A DNA stretch of 32,677 bases, taken from a virus. The stretch is from IMG/VR virus record IMGVR_UViG_3300025319_000071, positions 1-32,677 of that record; one strand, written 5' to 3'. Shown one piece after another: positions 1 through 4,888 of the stretch (its first letter is position 1; every line of letters begins with the position of its first letter). The notes under the pieces were generated by a model that saw only the letters and a list, made by a program, of their open reading frames with translations, was not told the origin of the DNA and did no database searches. A program made the translations under genes and the position numbers.

Positions 1-100
1 TGATGAATTGAGCCATCTCTCCAAACGGCTTACTAACCGCTTGCAAATATGGCTGTAGATGTTGGTACTTAAAGAATTGCATTAAATAATCTGTTTTCAC
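1..100 (-). CDS. Acb2/Tad1-like cyclic oligonucleotide sponge, N-terminal part (runs off window)
   Basis: The first 33 codons of a minus-strand gene are visible; the rest lies beyond base 1. It starts at GTG (98-100), preceded by AAAGGAGAG with a good spacing of about 5 bases. The peptide begins MKTDYLMQFFKY and continues with QHLQPYLQAVSKPFGEMAQFI. The pattern is an aromatic-rich start, then L..LQAVSKPF..(L/M)A, followed in the family by a Pro and a second amphipathic helix. I know it from a widespread set of roughly 65-75-residue phage proteins that I associate with the Acb2/Tad1 hairpin family. Characterised members bind cyclic di- and trinucleotides and blind CBASS or Thoeris immunity. 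The second half, with the expected acidic and A-rich helix, is off-window, so the family assignment rests on about 30 residues and memory of the motif. A tRNA-like element lies directly upstream. Confidence 0.5.
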   Translation of the reverse strand, partial: MKTDYLMQFFKYQHLQPYLQAVSKPFGEMAQFI

Positions 101-126
101 TTTACTCTCCTTTCTTTCTTTCGTTA

Positions 127-233
127 TTGCGAGTGCAGGACTTGAATCAGCGACCTTCAGGTTATGGTTTCAATCTCTTTCAGAGTTTATGGGCTTTTGA
201 GACCTGACGAGCTGCCAACTGCTCTAACTCGCT
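127..233 (-). tRNA. Degenerate or interrupted tRNA-fMet-like element
   Basis: On the minus strand almost every arm of an initiator tRNA can be drawn. The acceptor strands are AGCGAGT (233-227) and ACTCGCA (134-128), with six pairs and an A1-A72 mismatch; an unpaired 1-72 is the mark of bacterial fMet tRNA. TA follows, then a perfect D stem GAGC/GCTC, G26, and anticodon stem TCAGG (207-203) with CCTGA (161-157). The variable region is AGGTC, and the T arm is GCTGA-TTCAAGT-CCTGC with two mispairs. The 3' side of the anticodon loop reads CATAA, as in CAU-anticodon tRNAs. The loop is 41 nt instead of 7, a 34-nt insertion that is too short for a group I intron. No CCA is encoded. It may be a decayed tRNA, a processed one, or a tRNA mimic in the leader of the gene at 1-100. 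Confidence 0.45.
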
Positions 234-244
234 ATGACTCGTTA

Positions 245-302
245 CTGGGTGAATCCAGCGTTAAGCCCTCTGATTAATGAAGGCTTAAGGGTAGGTTCTA
301 TC
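245..302 (+). repeat. Two-hairpin leader element, copy 1
   Basis: Hairpin 1 is CTGG (245-248), loop GTGAAT, CCAG (255-258). CG follows, then hairpin 2, TTAAGCC (261-267) with GGCTTAA (282-288), seven perfect pairs. The tail GGGTAGGTTCTATC (289-302) is single-stranded. A second copy at 844-900 keeps the first hairpin, CG and the whole 14-nt tail but has a different stem sequence in hairpin 2. It lies 51 nt before the start of the gene at 354. The function is unknown; a leader RNA or protein-binding site is an inference from position and structure. Confidence 0.55.
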
Positions 303-353
303 ACTGATTTGATTTGTTTGATTCATTTTATGCGTCTAAGGTAAAAATACAAC

Positions 354-752
354 TTGAACGAACAATTCAAACATAAAAAACCACTTAAACTAAACATATC
401 TTCCATAAATAAAACTTTGTATTATAATATAGAAAGAAATGTTATTGTTATAGATGAGGCTATTTTGAAAAATAAACTTTATGCTTTCGAGAAGGCTGCC
501 AAATATGAAGGTCAATTAATATCTCTTTTGGGGATATTTATTACCTGTGTGGCATCTACTGTAACAGCTAGCAATTCTTTATTTTTCAACATTTGGCTTT
601 GTGCATCAGGTGCAAGTGCATCTTGGCTTTGGATAGCTTTTCGAGAAAGCCGCCAATTAAGAAGACTTGGTATTCAGGATTTAATTGACGATTTAAAACG
701 TCGTTATCCTGAAGTTTCTGAATCTTCAGCAGTACCAAAAGACATTCCCTAA
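354..752 (+). CDS. Small inner-membrane protein, possible lysogenic-conversion or exclusion gene
   Basis: This is a 132-residue protein starting at TTG, with AAGG (CTAAGGTA) about 12 nt upstream. The first 50 residues are polar and Lys/Asn-rich. Two closely spaced hydrophobic segments follow at about 54-73 (LISLLGIFITCVASTVTAS) and 75-96, then a charged C-terminal tail with RESRQLRRLG and IDDLKRRYPEV. It would be a two-pass hairpin membrane protein with both ends on the same side. I do not recognise the family. The context is a stand-alone cassette: leader element copy 1 upstream and terminator 774-796 downstream, next to a second cassette of the same design. That arrangement and the membrane topology fit a prophage accessory (moron) gene such as a superinfection-exclusion factor, but nothing in the protein proves this. 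Confidence 0.6.
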   Translation: MNEQFKHKKPLKLNISSINKTLYYNIERNVIVIDEAILKNKLYAFEKAAKYEGQLISLLGIFITCVASTVTASNSLFFNIWLCASGASASWLWIAFRESRQLRRLGIQDLIDDLKRRYPEVSESSAVPKDIP

Positions 753-773
753 GTCGCAAGACATACCCTGATT

Positions 774-796
774 AAAAAGGGATTGAAACCTTTTTT
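774..796 (+). terminator. Intrinsic terminator after the 354-752 gene
   Basis: The stem is AAAAAGG (774-780), the loop GATTGAAA, and the other strand CCTTTTT followed by T. An A-tract before and a T-tract after the hairpin allow it to work on either strand. It separates the two membrane-protein cassettes. Confidence 0.65.
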
Positions 797-843
797 CCAA
801 TATTCAGTTTTCAATGTTCATATCCCCTTCACAGGGGTTATTG

Positions 844-900
844 CTGGTGAACCCAGCGTTGAAGGTTCATTCTCACGAACCCTCAAGGGTAGGTTCTATC
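844..900 (+). repeat. Two-hairpin leader element, copy 2
   Basis: Hairpin 1 is CTGG (844-847), loop TGAAC, CCAG (853-856), extendable by one G-C pair. CG follows, then hairpin 2, TTGAAGGTTC (859-868) with GAACCCTCAA (877-886), nine of ten pairs. The tail GGGTAGGTTCTATC (887-900) is identical to copy 1. Hairpin 2 differs from copy 1 on both strands yet still pairs, which suggests the structure is under selection. It ends 48 nt before the preferred start of the gene at 949. Confidence 0.55.
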
Positions 901-948
901 CTTTCGTTCCGTTCCGGTGTATGATCGATCAAAATGAGAGGTGTTTTC

Positions 949-1497
949 ATGACGTTTATTGGTGTTCTTATTTTGATTTTTTTCATTGTTATCGCAATAA
1001 GATTTGACAAAATAAAACATTCGTTTCCTCCTAATGAAAGGCGAAAAGTATATTTAATTTTTTCTGGTATAGCAATCTTCGGTTTATTTCTCACTTGCAG
1101 GGGAATTCCAAATTACTCAGATGCACCAACAAACAATGTTGCAAACCAAGTTTTTTCAAAGAAAAAACAACAAAGTAAAAACAATCCTCCACCTGAAACT
1201 AAAAAAGTAAGAACATCAATAGAAGTAAGTCAGTCTCAATATGGAGCGAATTGGCCATTTACTGTTGGAAAAGGTTTACTTGGTTGCATAAATCATGGGG
1301 AACATCCTTATGCTAATATACAAGTAAAGTCCGTTTATTTTAAAGCAAATGGTATTACATATGCTGTGAATGGAGCTGCTACTGATCAAAAAATAGGAGT
1401 TGATATTGACCCTATTTGGAAATCAAATCCTTCAATACCAGGTACTAAAATTAATATAGGGTCAATCATTGATAAAGGCTTAAGTCTCTGTCAGTAG
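949..1497 (+). CDS. Membrane-anchored DUF2511 (YebY-like) protein
   Basis: The preferred start is ATG 949, which has AGAGG seven bases upstream; an ATG at 934 would add five residues. The product is about 182 aa. Residues 1-18 form a hydrophobic segment (TFIGVLILIFFIVIAI), and a second lies at about 36-52. A Lys/Pro/Gln-rich linker follows. The C-terminal 90 residues carry the DUF2511 pattern: S.YG.NWPFTV..G.L.C, then a YFKANG.TYAVNG core, then IW near the end and a final GLSLC. Two cysteines (in LLGC and LSLC) could form the disulfide usual in such small periplasmic domains. The predicted topology puts this domain outside the inner membrane. It is the second cassette with the repeated leader, and terminator 1575-1595 follows. 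The role of DUF2511 is not established; an envelope-level accessory function is an inference. Confidence 0.7.
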   Translation: MTFIGVLILIFFIVIAIRFDKIKHSFPPNERRKVYLIFSGIAIFGLFLTCRGIPNYSDAPTNNVANQVFSKKKQQSKNNPPPETKKVRTSIEVSQSQYGANWPFTVGKGLLGCINHGEHPYANIQVKSVYFKANGITYAVNGAATDQKIGVDIDPIWKSNPSIPGTKINIGSIIDKGLSLCQ

Positions 1498-1574
1498 TAT
1501 TCAATATTTAGTTGTCAAGGTGCGTTTGAGGCACACAAACTTTTTTGTTAAACTTAAGATAGTAAATTATTATC

Positions 1575-1595
1575 TGCCCTTTTTAGGGCATTTTT
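1575..1595 (+). terminator. Intrinsic terminator between convergent genes
   Basis: TGCCCT (1575-1580), loop TTTT, AGGGCA (1585-1590), then TTTTT. It stops transcription of the 949-1497 gene just before the 3' end of the repressor. The preceding stretch 1498-1574 includes AGTTGTCAAGGT (1510-1521), repeated at 4460-4471, and a weak hairpin GTTTG/CAAAC. Confidence 0.75.
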
Positions 1596-1597
1596 AA

Positions 1598-1927
1598 TTA
1601 CCAATTAGCCACAAAAAGAATTTTATTTTCTTTGATCCAATCATCATATCTGTCTGTTGATATGCCAGAATCTTTTGCAGCTTTCTTGGTAAATAATTTA
1701 CCAATCTGTCCTAATACGTCCAAACTTGGCTCGTTTTTACCTTGTTCCCACTTCTGAACAGTTACAATTGAAACTCCTAGCTCTTCAGCTAATTCTCTTT
1801 GGCTCATTCCAAAAGTTTTTCTCAACTCCTGAAGGTGTTGAGGTGAATAAGGTATGTAACGCATAGGATCAAGTAATTCTTCTAATTCATTTTTTGATCC
1901 TATCGTATCAAATTGACTAACAATCAT
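1598..1927 (-). CDS. XRE-family transcriptional repressor (probable lysogeny regulator)
   Basis: A 109-residue DNA-binding protein. A helix-turn-helix of the Cro/CI (HTH_3) type spans residues about 30-78: LQELRKTFGMSQRELAEELG, the recognition turn VSIVTVQKWEQGKNEPS, then LDVLGQIGKLF. The C-terminal 28 residues are polar, and no LexA-like peptidase or sensor domain is present, so induction would need an antirepressor or loss of the protein. ATG 1927 has GAGG nine bases upstream. The gene is divergent from the early operon at 2063, and the 135-bp space between them holds three related operator-like sites overlapping both promoters. By layout it should repress the early operon and control its own expression, as CI/Cro-type proteins do. 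A short N-terminal extension of about 27 residues before the HTH resembles HigA/antitoxin-type XRE proteins, but no toxin gene adjoins. Confidence 0.8.
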   Translation of the reverse strand: MIVSQFDTIGSKNELEELLDPMRYIPYSPQHLQELRKTFGMSQRELAEELGVSIVTVQKWEQGKNEPSLDVLGQIGKLFTKKAAKDSGISTDRYDDWIKENKILFVANW

Positions 1928-1948
1928 TTGTGATAACCTCGGTTATTA

Positions 1949-1965
1949 TAGTATTATATATACCA
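1949..1965. promoter_or_regulatory. Operator-like site O1
   Basis: TAGTATT-ATA-TATACCA, an imperfect version of the perfect palindrome at 2015-2031 with the same 7-3-7 layout. It covers the -10 of the proposed repressor promoter. Confidence 0.5.
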
Positions 1966-1986
1966 TCTTCTTTATAAAAAAGTCAA
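1957..1986 (-). promoter_or_regulatory. Probable repressor promoter
   Basis: On the minus strand there is TTGACT (1986-1981), an 18-base spacer and TATATA (1962-1957), immediately before the XRE gene. Its -10 lies in operator O1, so the product can repress its own synthesis. Confidence 0.5.
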
Positions 1987-1989
1987 TAA

Positions 1990-2006
1990 TAGTATTGTAA
2001 AATTAT
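1990..2006. promoter_or_regulatory. Operator-like site O2 (half-site quality)
   Basis: TAGTATT-GTA-AAATTAT: the left arm matches O1 exactly, but the right arm matches poorly. It overlaps the -35 of the early promoter and lies just upstream of the repressor promoter. It would be the weakest of the three sites. Confidence 0.35.
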
Positions 2007-2023
2007 TTTATATGTGGTATTAT
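1995..2023 (+). promoter_or_regulatory. Probable early promoter
   Basis: TTGTAA (1995-2000), 17-base spacer, TATTAT (2018-2023). The -10 lies inside the perfect operator at 2015-2031 and the -35 inside O2, so repressor binding would block polymerase. It drives the gene at 2063 and probably those to 4241. Confidence 0.55.
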
Positions 2024-2031
2024 AAATACCA
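2015..2031. promoter_or_regulatory. Operator O3, perfect palindrome
   Basis: TGGTATT-ATA-AATACCA, seven-base arms with no mismatch around a three-base centre. It overlaps the early -10. It is the best candidate for the high-affinity site of the divergent XRE repressor. Confidence 0.65.
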
Positions 2032-2062
2032 TAAGATAATAATTTACTAAGGAGATTCCAAA

Positions 2063-2446
2063 ATGAAAACCAAGACAGTAACCCTAAGTAAAGACTGGGA
2101 AAGAAAGTATCAAACGACACACGACAAATGTCTATGTCCCGACTATCAACACCGTTCTTTCAACATTCCCTCCTATGTCTGCAAGCACATGAAAGAAAAG
2201 AAAAACCAAATAGCTCTTTTAGATGTCCAGATGCGAGCTGAAGAAAATATTACCCTGCTCTTTCCTCAACCAGCTCAAAATTACCACCACATTCCAACCT
2301 TCGATGAACTTCGATTTGAAAATCAAGAGCTGCGAGGTGAACTTCTCCAACTTAGAAAGCTCAATAAGCTCTTAACAGAACAGGTTAAAGAAGCAGTCGA
2401 TCATAACGAAGCTAAAGAATACCCGCTCCTGAGCTTATACAACTAG
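2063..2446 (+). CDS. Early SWIM zinc-finger protein
   Basis: A 127-residue protein and the first gene of the early operon. ATG 2063 has AAGGAG nine bases upstream. Residues 23-43 carry a SWIM-type zinc motif, CxC-x(n)-CxH: C-L-C-P-D-Y followed about 14 residues later by C-K-H. The CPDY and CKHM flanks are typical of SWIM domains. A Gln/Glu/Leu-rich coiled coil follows (about 84-112, FENQELRGELLQLRKLNKLL). SWIM domains bind DNA or protein and occur in recombination partners and transposases. Position directly after the repressor-controlled promoter suggests a regulator or recombination accessory made immediately on induction. The Rad52-like gene two places downstream makes a recombination role plausible but unproven. 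Hairpin 2456-2478 follows. Confidence 0.65.
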   Translation: MKTKTVTLSKDWERKYQTTHDKCLCPDYQHRSFNIPSYVCKHMKEKKNQIALLDVQMRAEENITLLFPQPAQNYHHIPTFDELRFENQELRGELLQLRKLNKLLTEQVKEAVDHNEAKEYPLLSLYN

Positions 2447-2455
2447 AAAGGAGAC

Positions 2456-2478
2456 GCCCCTCTGAAAAGGGGGGCTTT
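2456..2478 (+). terminator. Hairpin with short T-run (attenuator or weak terminator)
   Basis: GCCCCTCT (2456-2463), loop GAAA, AGGGGGGC (2468-2475) with one T-G wobble, then TTT. Only three Ts follow, so termination would be partial. It may set a lower level of the two downstream genes. Confidence 0.5.
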
Positions 2479-2575
2479 AAAGATGAAAATAATTAAAATA
2501 GGAAATCACATCATTTACTGTAACCTTCAGTCATTGATTAAAATACTTTTGACATCAATACTAAGGAGCAATTTT

Positions 2576-3643
2576 GTGCATGATAAAATGACTTTCATCA
2601 AACATCTTCAACAGATCTATGAGTCACTTGAAACAGAAAGAGTACTTACTTATTTAGATGGTTTTTTGACGGGATTGAAAGATCCCATTCTTCAAAATGA
2701 TACGGAAAGAACAAATGCTTGTGAAGAGATGTTCCAGATGGTGACAACTTCTTTCACTTCTTTTCACACTCTATCTTCAATAGAAAAAGAAATAGCTCAA
2801 TTAATTGATATAGATTCTATTTACGAGCAAAAAAATTATAATAGTCTCCTTAAACAGATTATAAAACATGAATATCTTAATAATTCTTCTGTTTTGAGAT
2901 CAAGTAGTTTAATTGTTCATTTCGTGAATTTCCATAAGAGACTCCGAAATTCTCTTAATCTGAGTAAGAAATATTTGATACCTGAGAAATTTGAAATGAT
3001 CGATGAATCACAAACACTTACTTTACAAATTGAAATGGGATCGTCAACTCTGAGTTTTGACGAAATAGCTCACTTAATTATTGATCTATCCAAGCTGTTT
3101 GAAAACCTCATCGGTTATGCAGGGTTTCAAAATAACGTCAGTACAGATATTGTTATTATTGAATCAGGGAGCTATTTAGAGATTATTGTTCAAATTAATG
3201 AATTAGTTTCTTCAATTGATTGGGGAGCTTTTTTCCAAGCTATTTCTTTTGTTATTGGTACTCCTTGGGCTGCAACAGTAGCTTATTCTGATTGGAAGAA
3301 TAAAAGACTCGATACGAAATTGAAACTGATCCAGCTTGAAAAATTAGAGGAAGAACGTTCTCAAAAAGAGAGTATAGAAAAAAGTGAAAATCTATTGGCA
3401 TCTGCTGATAAACAAAATCCTTATTATCACAAACTTTTAAATTCGTTACCTCATTTACTTAAGGATTATGATTTTATCCCTCTCATTTCAAAAGCTGAAT
3501 TTAAACAATTACTTGAAAAGGCTCAAGAGAAACAAATACAAGAAGCACCCTTAGCAAGGGTTGAATTAATCGAGTCACCTAAAGAATCGGAATCAACAGA
3601 AAGAGAAAAAAAGGAGGAGACAGAAAGTGACAGTGAATCTTGA
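2576..3643 (+). CDS. Unknown early protein with one central membrane segment and a charged tail
   Basis: I chose GTG 2576 because AAGGAG lies six bases before it; the in-frame ATG at 2483 has only a hairpin upstream and would add 31 residues. The product is 355 aa. The N-terminal 140 residues are helical and polar. At about 145-215 comes a beta-rich block ending SGSYLEIIVQINELV. A hydrophobic segment follows at about 216-237 (WGAFFQAISFVIGTPWAATV), then a basic turn WKNKRLDTKLK and a long coiled coil. The last 40 residues are Glu/Lys/Ser-rich and probably disordered. The order beta block ending in GS-x-EI, membrane segment, charged coiled coil resembles many unnamed defence-associated and signalling proteins, but I cannot place it in a family. 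It is co-directional with the SWIM and Rad52-like genes and overlaps the latter by 17 bases, so the two are translationally coupled. Confidence 0.6.
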   Translation: MHDKMTFIKHLQQIYESLETERVLTYLDGFLTGLKDPILQNDTERTNACEEMFQMVTTSFTSFHTLSSIEKEIAQLIDIDSIYEQKNYNSLLKQIIKHEYLNNSSVLRSSSLIVHFVNFHKRLRNSLNLSKKYLIPEKFEMIDESQTLTLQIEMGSSTLSFDEIAHLIIDLSKLFENLIGYAGFQNNVSTDIVIIESGSYLEIIVQINELVSSIDWGAFFQAISFVIGTPWAATVAYSDWKNKRLDTKLKLIQLEKLEEERSQKESIEKSENLLASADKQNPYYHKLLNSLPHLLKDYDFIPLISKAEFKQLLEKAQEKQIQEAPLARVELIESPKESESTEREKKEETESDSES

Positions 3644-4241
3644 GGAGTTAAAAAAAGAAATATCCTACAAGCTGAGGCAGGGACCCGGTGGTAAGCAATA
3701 TGCATACATAGACGCTAGACAGGTTGCCGATTTATTAGACGAAGTAGTGGGTCCAAGTAACTGGAAAGATGAATTCCAATTAATAGGGGAAAACCTTTTC
3801 TGTGGACTCTCCATTAAGATAGATAATGAATGGGTAACAAAGTGGGATGTCGGGACTGAATCTAACATCGAAGAAGAGAAAGGGCAAGCAAGCGACGCAT
3901 TTAAGCGTAGTGCGGTGAAATGGGGAGTGGGAAGGTTTCTCTACTCACTCGATACAAAGAACGGAAACGGACATTCACCAACTCTTAAACAGTCACCTGC
4001 CAAAGAGCATAACCCTAAGCCCGTTGCTGAGAGCAATGGCAAAGAATCTAATGAAGACAAGCTATGTTCCGATAAGCAACGCAAGATGATTTGGGCTTTA
4101 GTCTGTCAACGAGTGGGTAAAGAGAAAGCCAAAGGCTGGTTAAATGATTATTTAAGCATTAAGGAGTTACCTGCCAGAACCGATGAACTGACCTTTAAGC
4201 AAGCAAGCGAACTCATTCAACAGATTCAAGACATGCCCTAA
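3627..4241 (+). CDS. Rad52/22-family single-strand annealing protein
   Basis: A 204-residue recombinase that anneals complementary single strands during phage recombination and replication. It starts at GTG 3627 with AGGAGG nine bases upstream, inside the end of the preceding gene. Residues 14-112 show the Rad52/22 core: G.GGKQYAYIDARQVADLLDEVVGP-NW, then LSIKI..EWVTK.D-G, then the signature E...GQASDAFKRSAVKWGVGRFLYSL. A Pro/Lys/Asn-rich linker (about 113-145) leads to a C-terminal helical region (DKQRKMIWALVCQR to the end) like those that end other phage annealing proteins and may contact SSB. The length is short beside eukaryotic Rad52 but normal for phage members. No exonuclease or SSB gene is in the window. 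Terminator 4276-4299 closes the early operon. Confidence 0.85.
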   Translation: MTVNLEELKKEISYKLRQGPGGKQYAYIDARQVADLLDEVVGPSNWKDEFQLIGENLFCGLSIKIDNEWVTKWDVGTESNIEEEKGQASDAFKRSAVKWGVGRFLYSLDTKNGNGHSPTLKQSPAKEHNPKPVAESNGKESNEDKLCSDKQRKMIWALVCQRVGKEKAKGWLNDYLSIKELPARTDELTFKQASELIQQIQDMP

Positions 4242-4275
4242 TTTACAAGCTCAACGCCTATCGATCACTACTGCT

Positions 4276-4299
4276 AAGCCCTTCGGGGCTTTTCTTTTG
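4276..4299 (+). terminator. Intrinsic terminator of the early operon
   Basis: AAGCCC (4276-4281), tetraloop TTCG, GGGCTT (4286-4291) followed by TTCTTTT. The stem has a stable UUCG loop and a T-rich tail, 35 bases after the Rad52-like stop codon. Confidence 0.85.
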
Positions 4300-4327
4300 C
4301 CCGTGCATTTGTTTAAAACAAACATAA

Positions 4328-4411
4328 CCCACTCACTTAAAATTAGCTACAGTTAAAAGCATTCTCAACCAAGCTGGTTTAACTGTCGAAGAGTTCACCG
4401 ACCTGCTTTAA
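4328..4411 (+). pseudogene. Decayed coding fragment without a start codon
   Basis: Between two stops, the frame reads PTHLKLATVKSILNQAGLTVE and then EFTDLL. The second half looks like real protein (helix, turn GLT, helix EEFTDLL, typical of a small DNA-binding or coupling protein end), but no ATG, GTG or TTG precedes it in frame. It is either a remnant of a deleted gene or chance. The rest of 4300-4474 has only a hairpin at 4426-4444. Confidence 0.25.
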
Positions 4412-4425
4412 AAAGAAAAAGGTGA

Positions 4426-4444
4426 GGGCAGTTCCCTTCTGCCC
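4426..4444. other. Hairpin without T-run
   Basis: GGGCAG (4426-4431), loop TTCCCTT, CTGCCC (4439-4444). It has no T-tract on either side, so it is not a typical terminator. It sits between the decayed fragment and the promoter at 4475. Confidence 0.35.
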
Positions 4445-4474
4445 CCGTCAACGCTATTCAGTTGTCAAGGTACT

Positions 4475-4502
4475 TTGGCTAAGGTCTAAAGTACGCTATA
4501 AT
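4475..4502 (+). promoter_or_regulatory. Strong sigma70-type promoter of a short transcription unit
   Basis: TTGGCT (4475-4480), 16-base spacer, perfect TATAAT (4497-4502). Transcription would begin near 4509 and meet a terminator at 4528-4570. GGTCTAAA in the spacer (4483-4490) pairs as an inverted repeat with TTTAGACC (4518-4525), so a bound regulator could cover the promoter. Confidence 0.6.
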
Positions 4503-4525
4503 AGCAATTGAGTCTAATTTAGACC
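4483..4525. promoter_or_regulatory. Inverted-repeat operator set around the 4475 promoter
   Basis: GGTCTAAA (4483-4490) and TTTAGACC (4518-4525) are perfect inverted repeats 27 bases apart that bracket the -10. Within the right half, GTCTAA-T-TTAGAC (4512-4524) is itself a perfect palindrome. Three GTCTAA half-sites around one promoter suggest a dedicated regulator. The RHH protein at 4694-4853 and the MerR-like protein at 4889 are the nearest candidates. Confidence 0.5.
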
Positions 4526-4571
4526 ACACAAGCCCTTCCGATTTAGCGGTCAGTGGGGCTTGTCCCTTTTC
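4509..4571 (+). ncRNA. Candidate small RNA
   Basis: A roughly 60-nt transcript is predicted from the promoter above to the hairpin ACAAGCCC (4528-4535) with GGGCTTGT (4556-4563) and the tail CCCTTTTC. The 20-base loop contains a further small CCG/CGG stem. No start codon with a ribosome site lies in it. It could be a regulatory RNA, or simply an attenuated leader for the RHH and MerR-like genes downstream. Confidence 0.4.
4528..4570 (+). terminator. Terminator of the short unit, or attenuator before the RHH gene
   Basis: An eight-pair stem ACAAGCCC/GGGCTTGT (4528-4535 and 4556-4563), then CCCTTTTC. With the promoter only 26 bases upstream, most transcripts should end here. Bases 4571-4693 hold no gene, only the inverted repeat AGCACGT (4643-4649) and ACGTGCT (4666-4672). 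Confidence 0.6.
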
Positions 4572-4693
4572 TAACCAATACCAGATCTACAAAAATAAAT
4601 CAATACCCATAATCAGCACCATTATTCACTTTCACCACTTCTAGCACGTCTCAACACTAGAAAAAACGTGCTTACAGCGTGGAGTGTCAATTT

Positions 4694-4853
4694 GTGAAAA
4701 AGTTTACATCGATGAAAAAAGAAAATGATTTCTCTTAAACTTGCTCCTTGGGCTATTGCTACTTTGGAAAAACTCAGTAATGAAACAGGTAAAAGTCGGG
4801 CTGTTATTATTGAAGAGGCTTTGGAAAACATCACAGATAAATCTAAGTTATAA
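4694..4853 (+). CDS. Ribbon-helix-helix (CopG/Arc-type) DNA-binding protein, possible frameshift
   Basis: ATG 4725 to TAA 4853 encodes 42 residues, MISLKLAPWAIATLEKLSNE followed by TGKSRAVIIEEAL. This is the RHH layout: beta strand SLKL, helix A, turn TGKSR, helix B. That ATG has no ribosome site. A GTG at 4694 with GGAG nine bases upstream opens another frame (MKKFTSMKKENDFS) that stops at 4736-4738, inside the RHH frame. Reading through a one-base shift near TTTCTCTTAAA (4730-4740) would give KKENDF-SLKLAP..., a normal RHH N-terminus. So either the gene has a frameshift, or the 14-codon frame is a leader coupled to the RHH start. It lies 35 bases before the MerR-like gene and may form a small regulatory operon with it. 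Confidence 0.5.
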
Positions 4854-4888
4854 CACTTAAAATCAACCATAACGGAGGTGTAATATCT

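Noticed and set aside
127-233. Group I intron in the fMet-like tRNA
   Set aside because: The insertion is only 34 nt and lacks any group I core, whereas known tRNA-fMet introns are hundreds of bases long.
127-233. Suppressor or selenocysteine tRNA with anticodon TCA (from TCTCAAA)
   Set aside because: No anticodon stem forms around that loop; the only five-pair stem is TCAGG with CCTGA, which places CAT in the loop.
783-1007. Plus-strand frame before the DUF2511 gene
   Set aside because: It runs through terminator 774-796 and leader copy 2, overlaps the real gene, and has Cys/Phe-rich content with no ribosome site.
2483-2575. Upstream ATG for the 2576-3643 gene
   Set aside because: It lies directly after hairpin 2456-2478 with no usable ribosome site, while GTG 2576 has AAGGAG six bases upstream.
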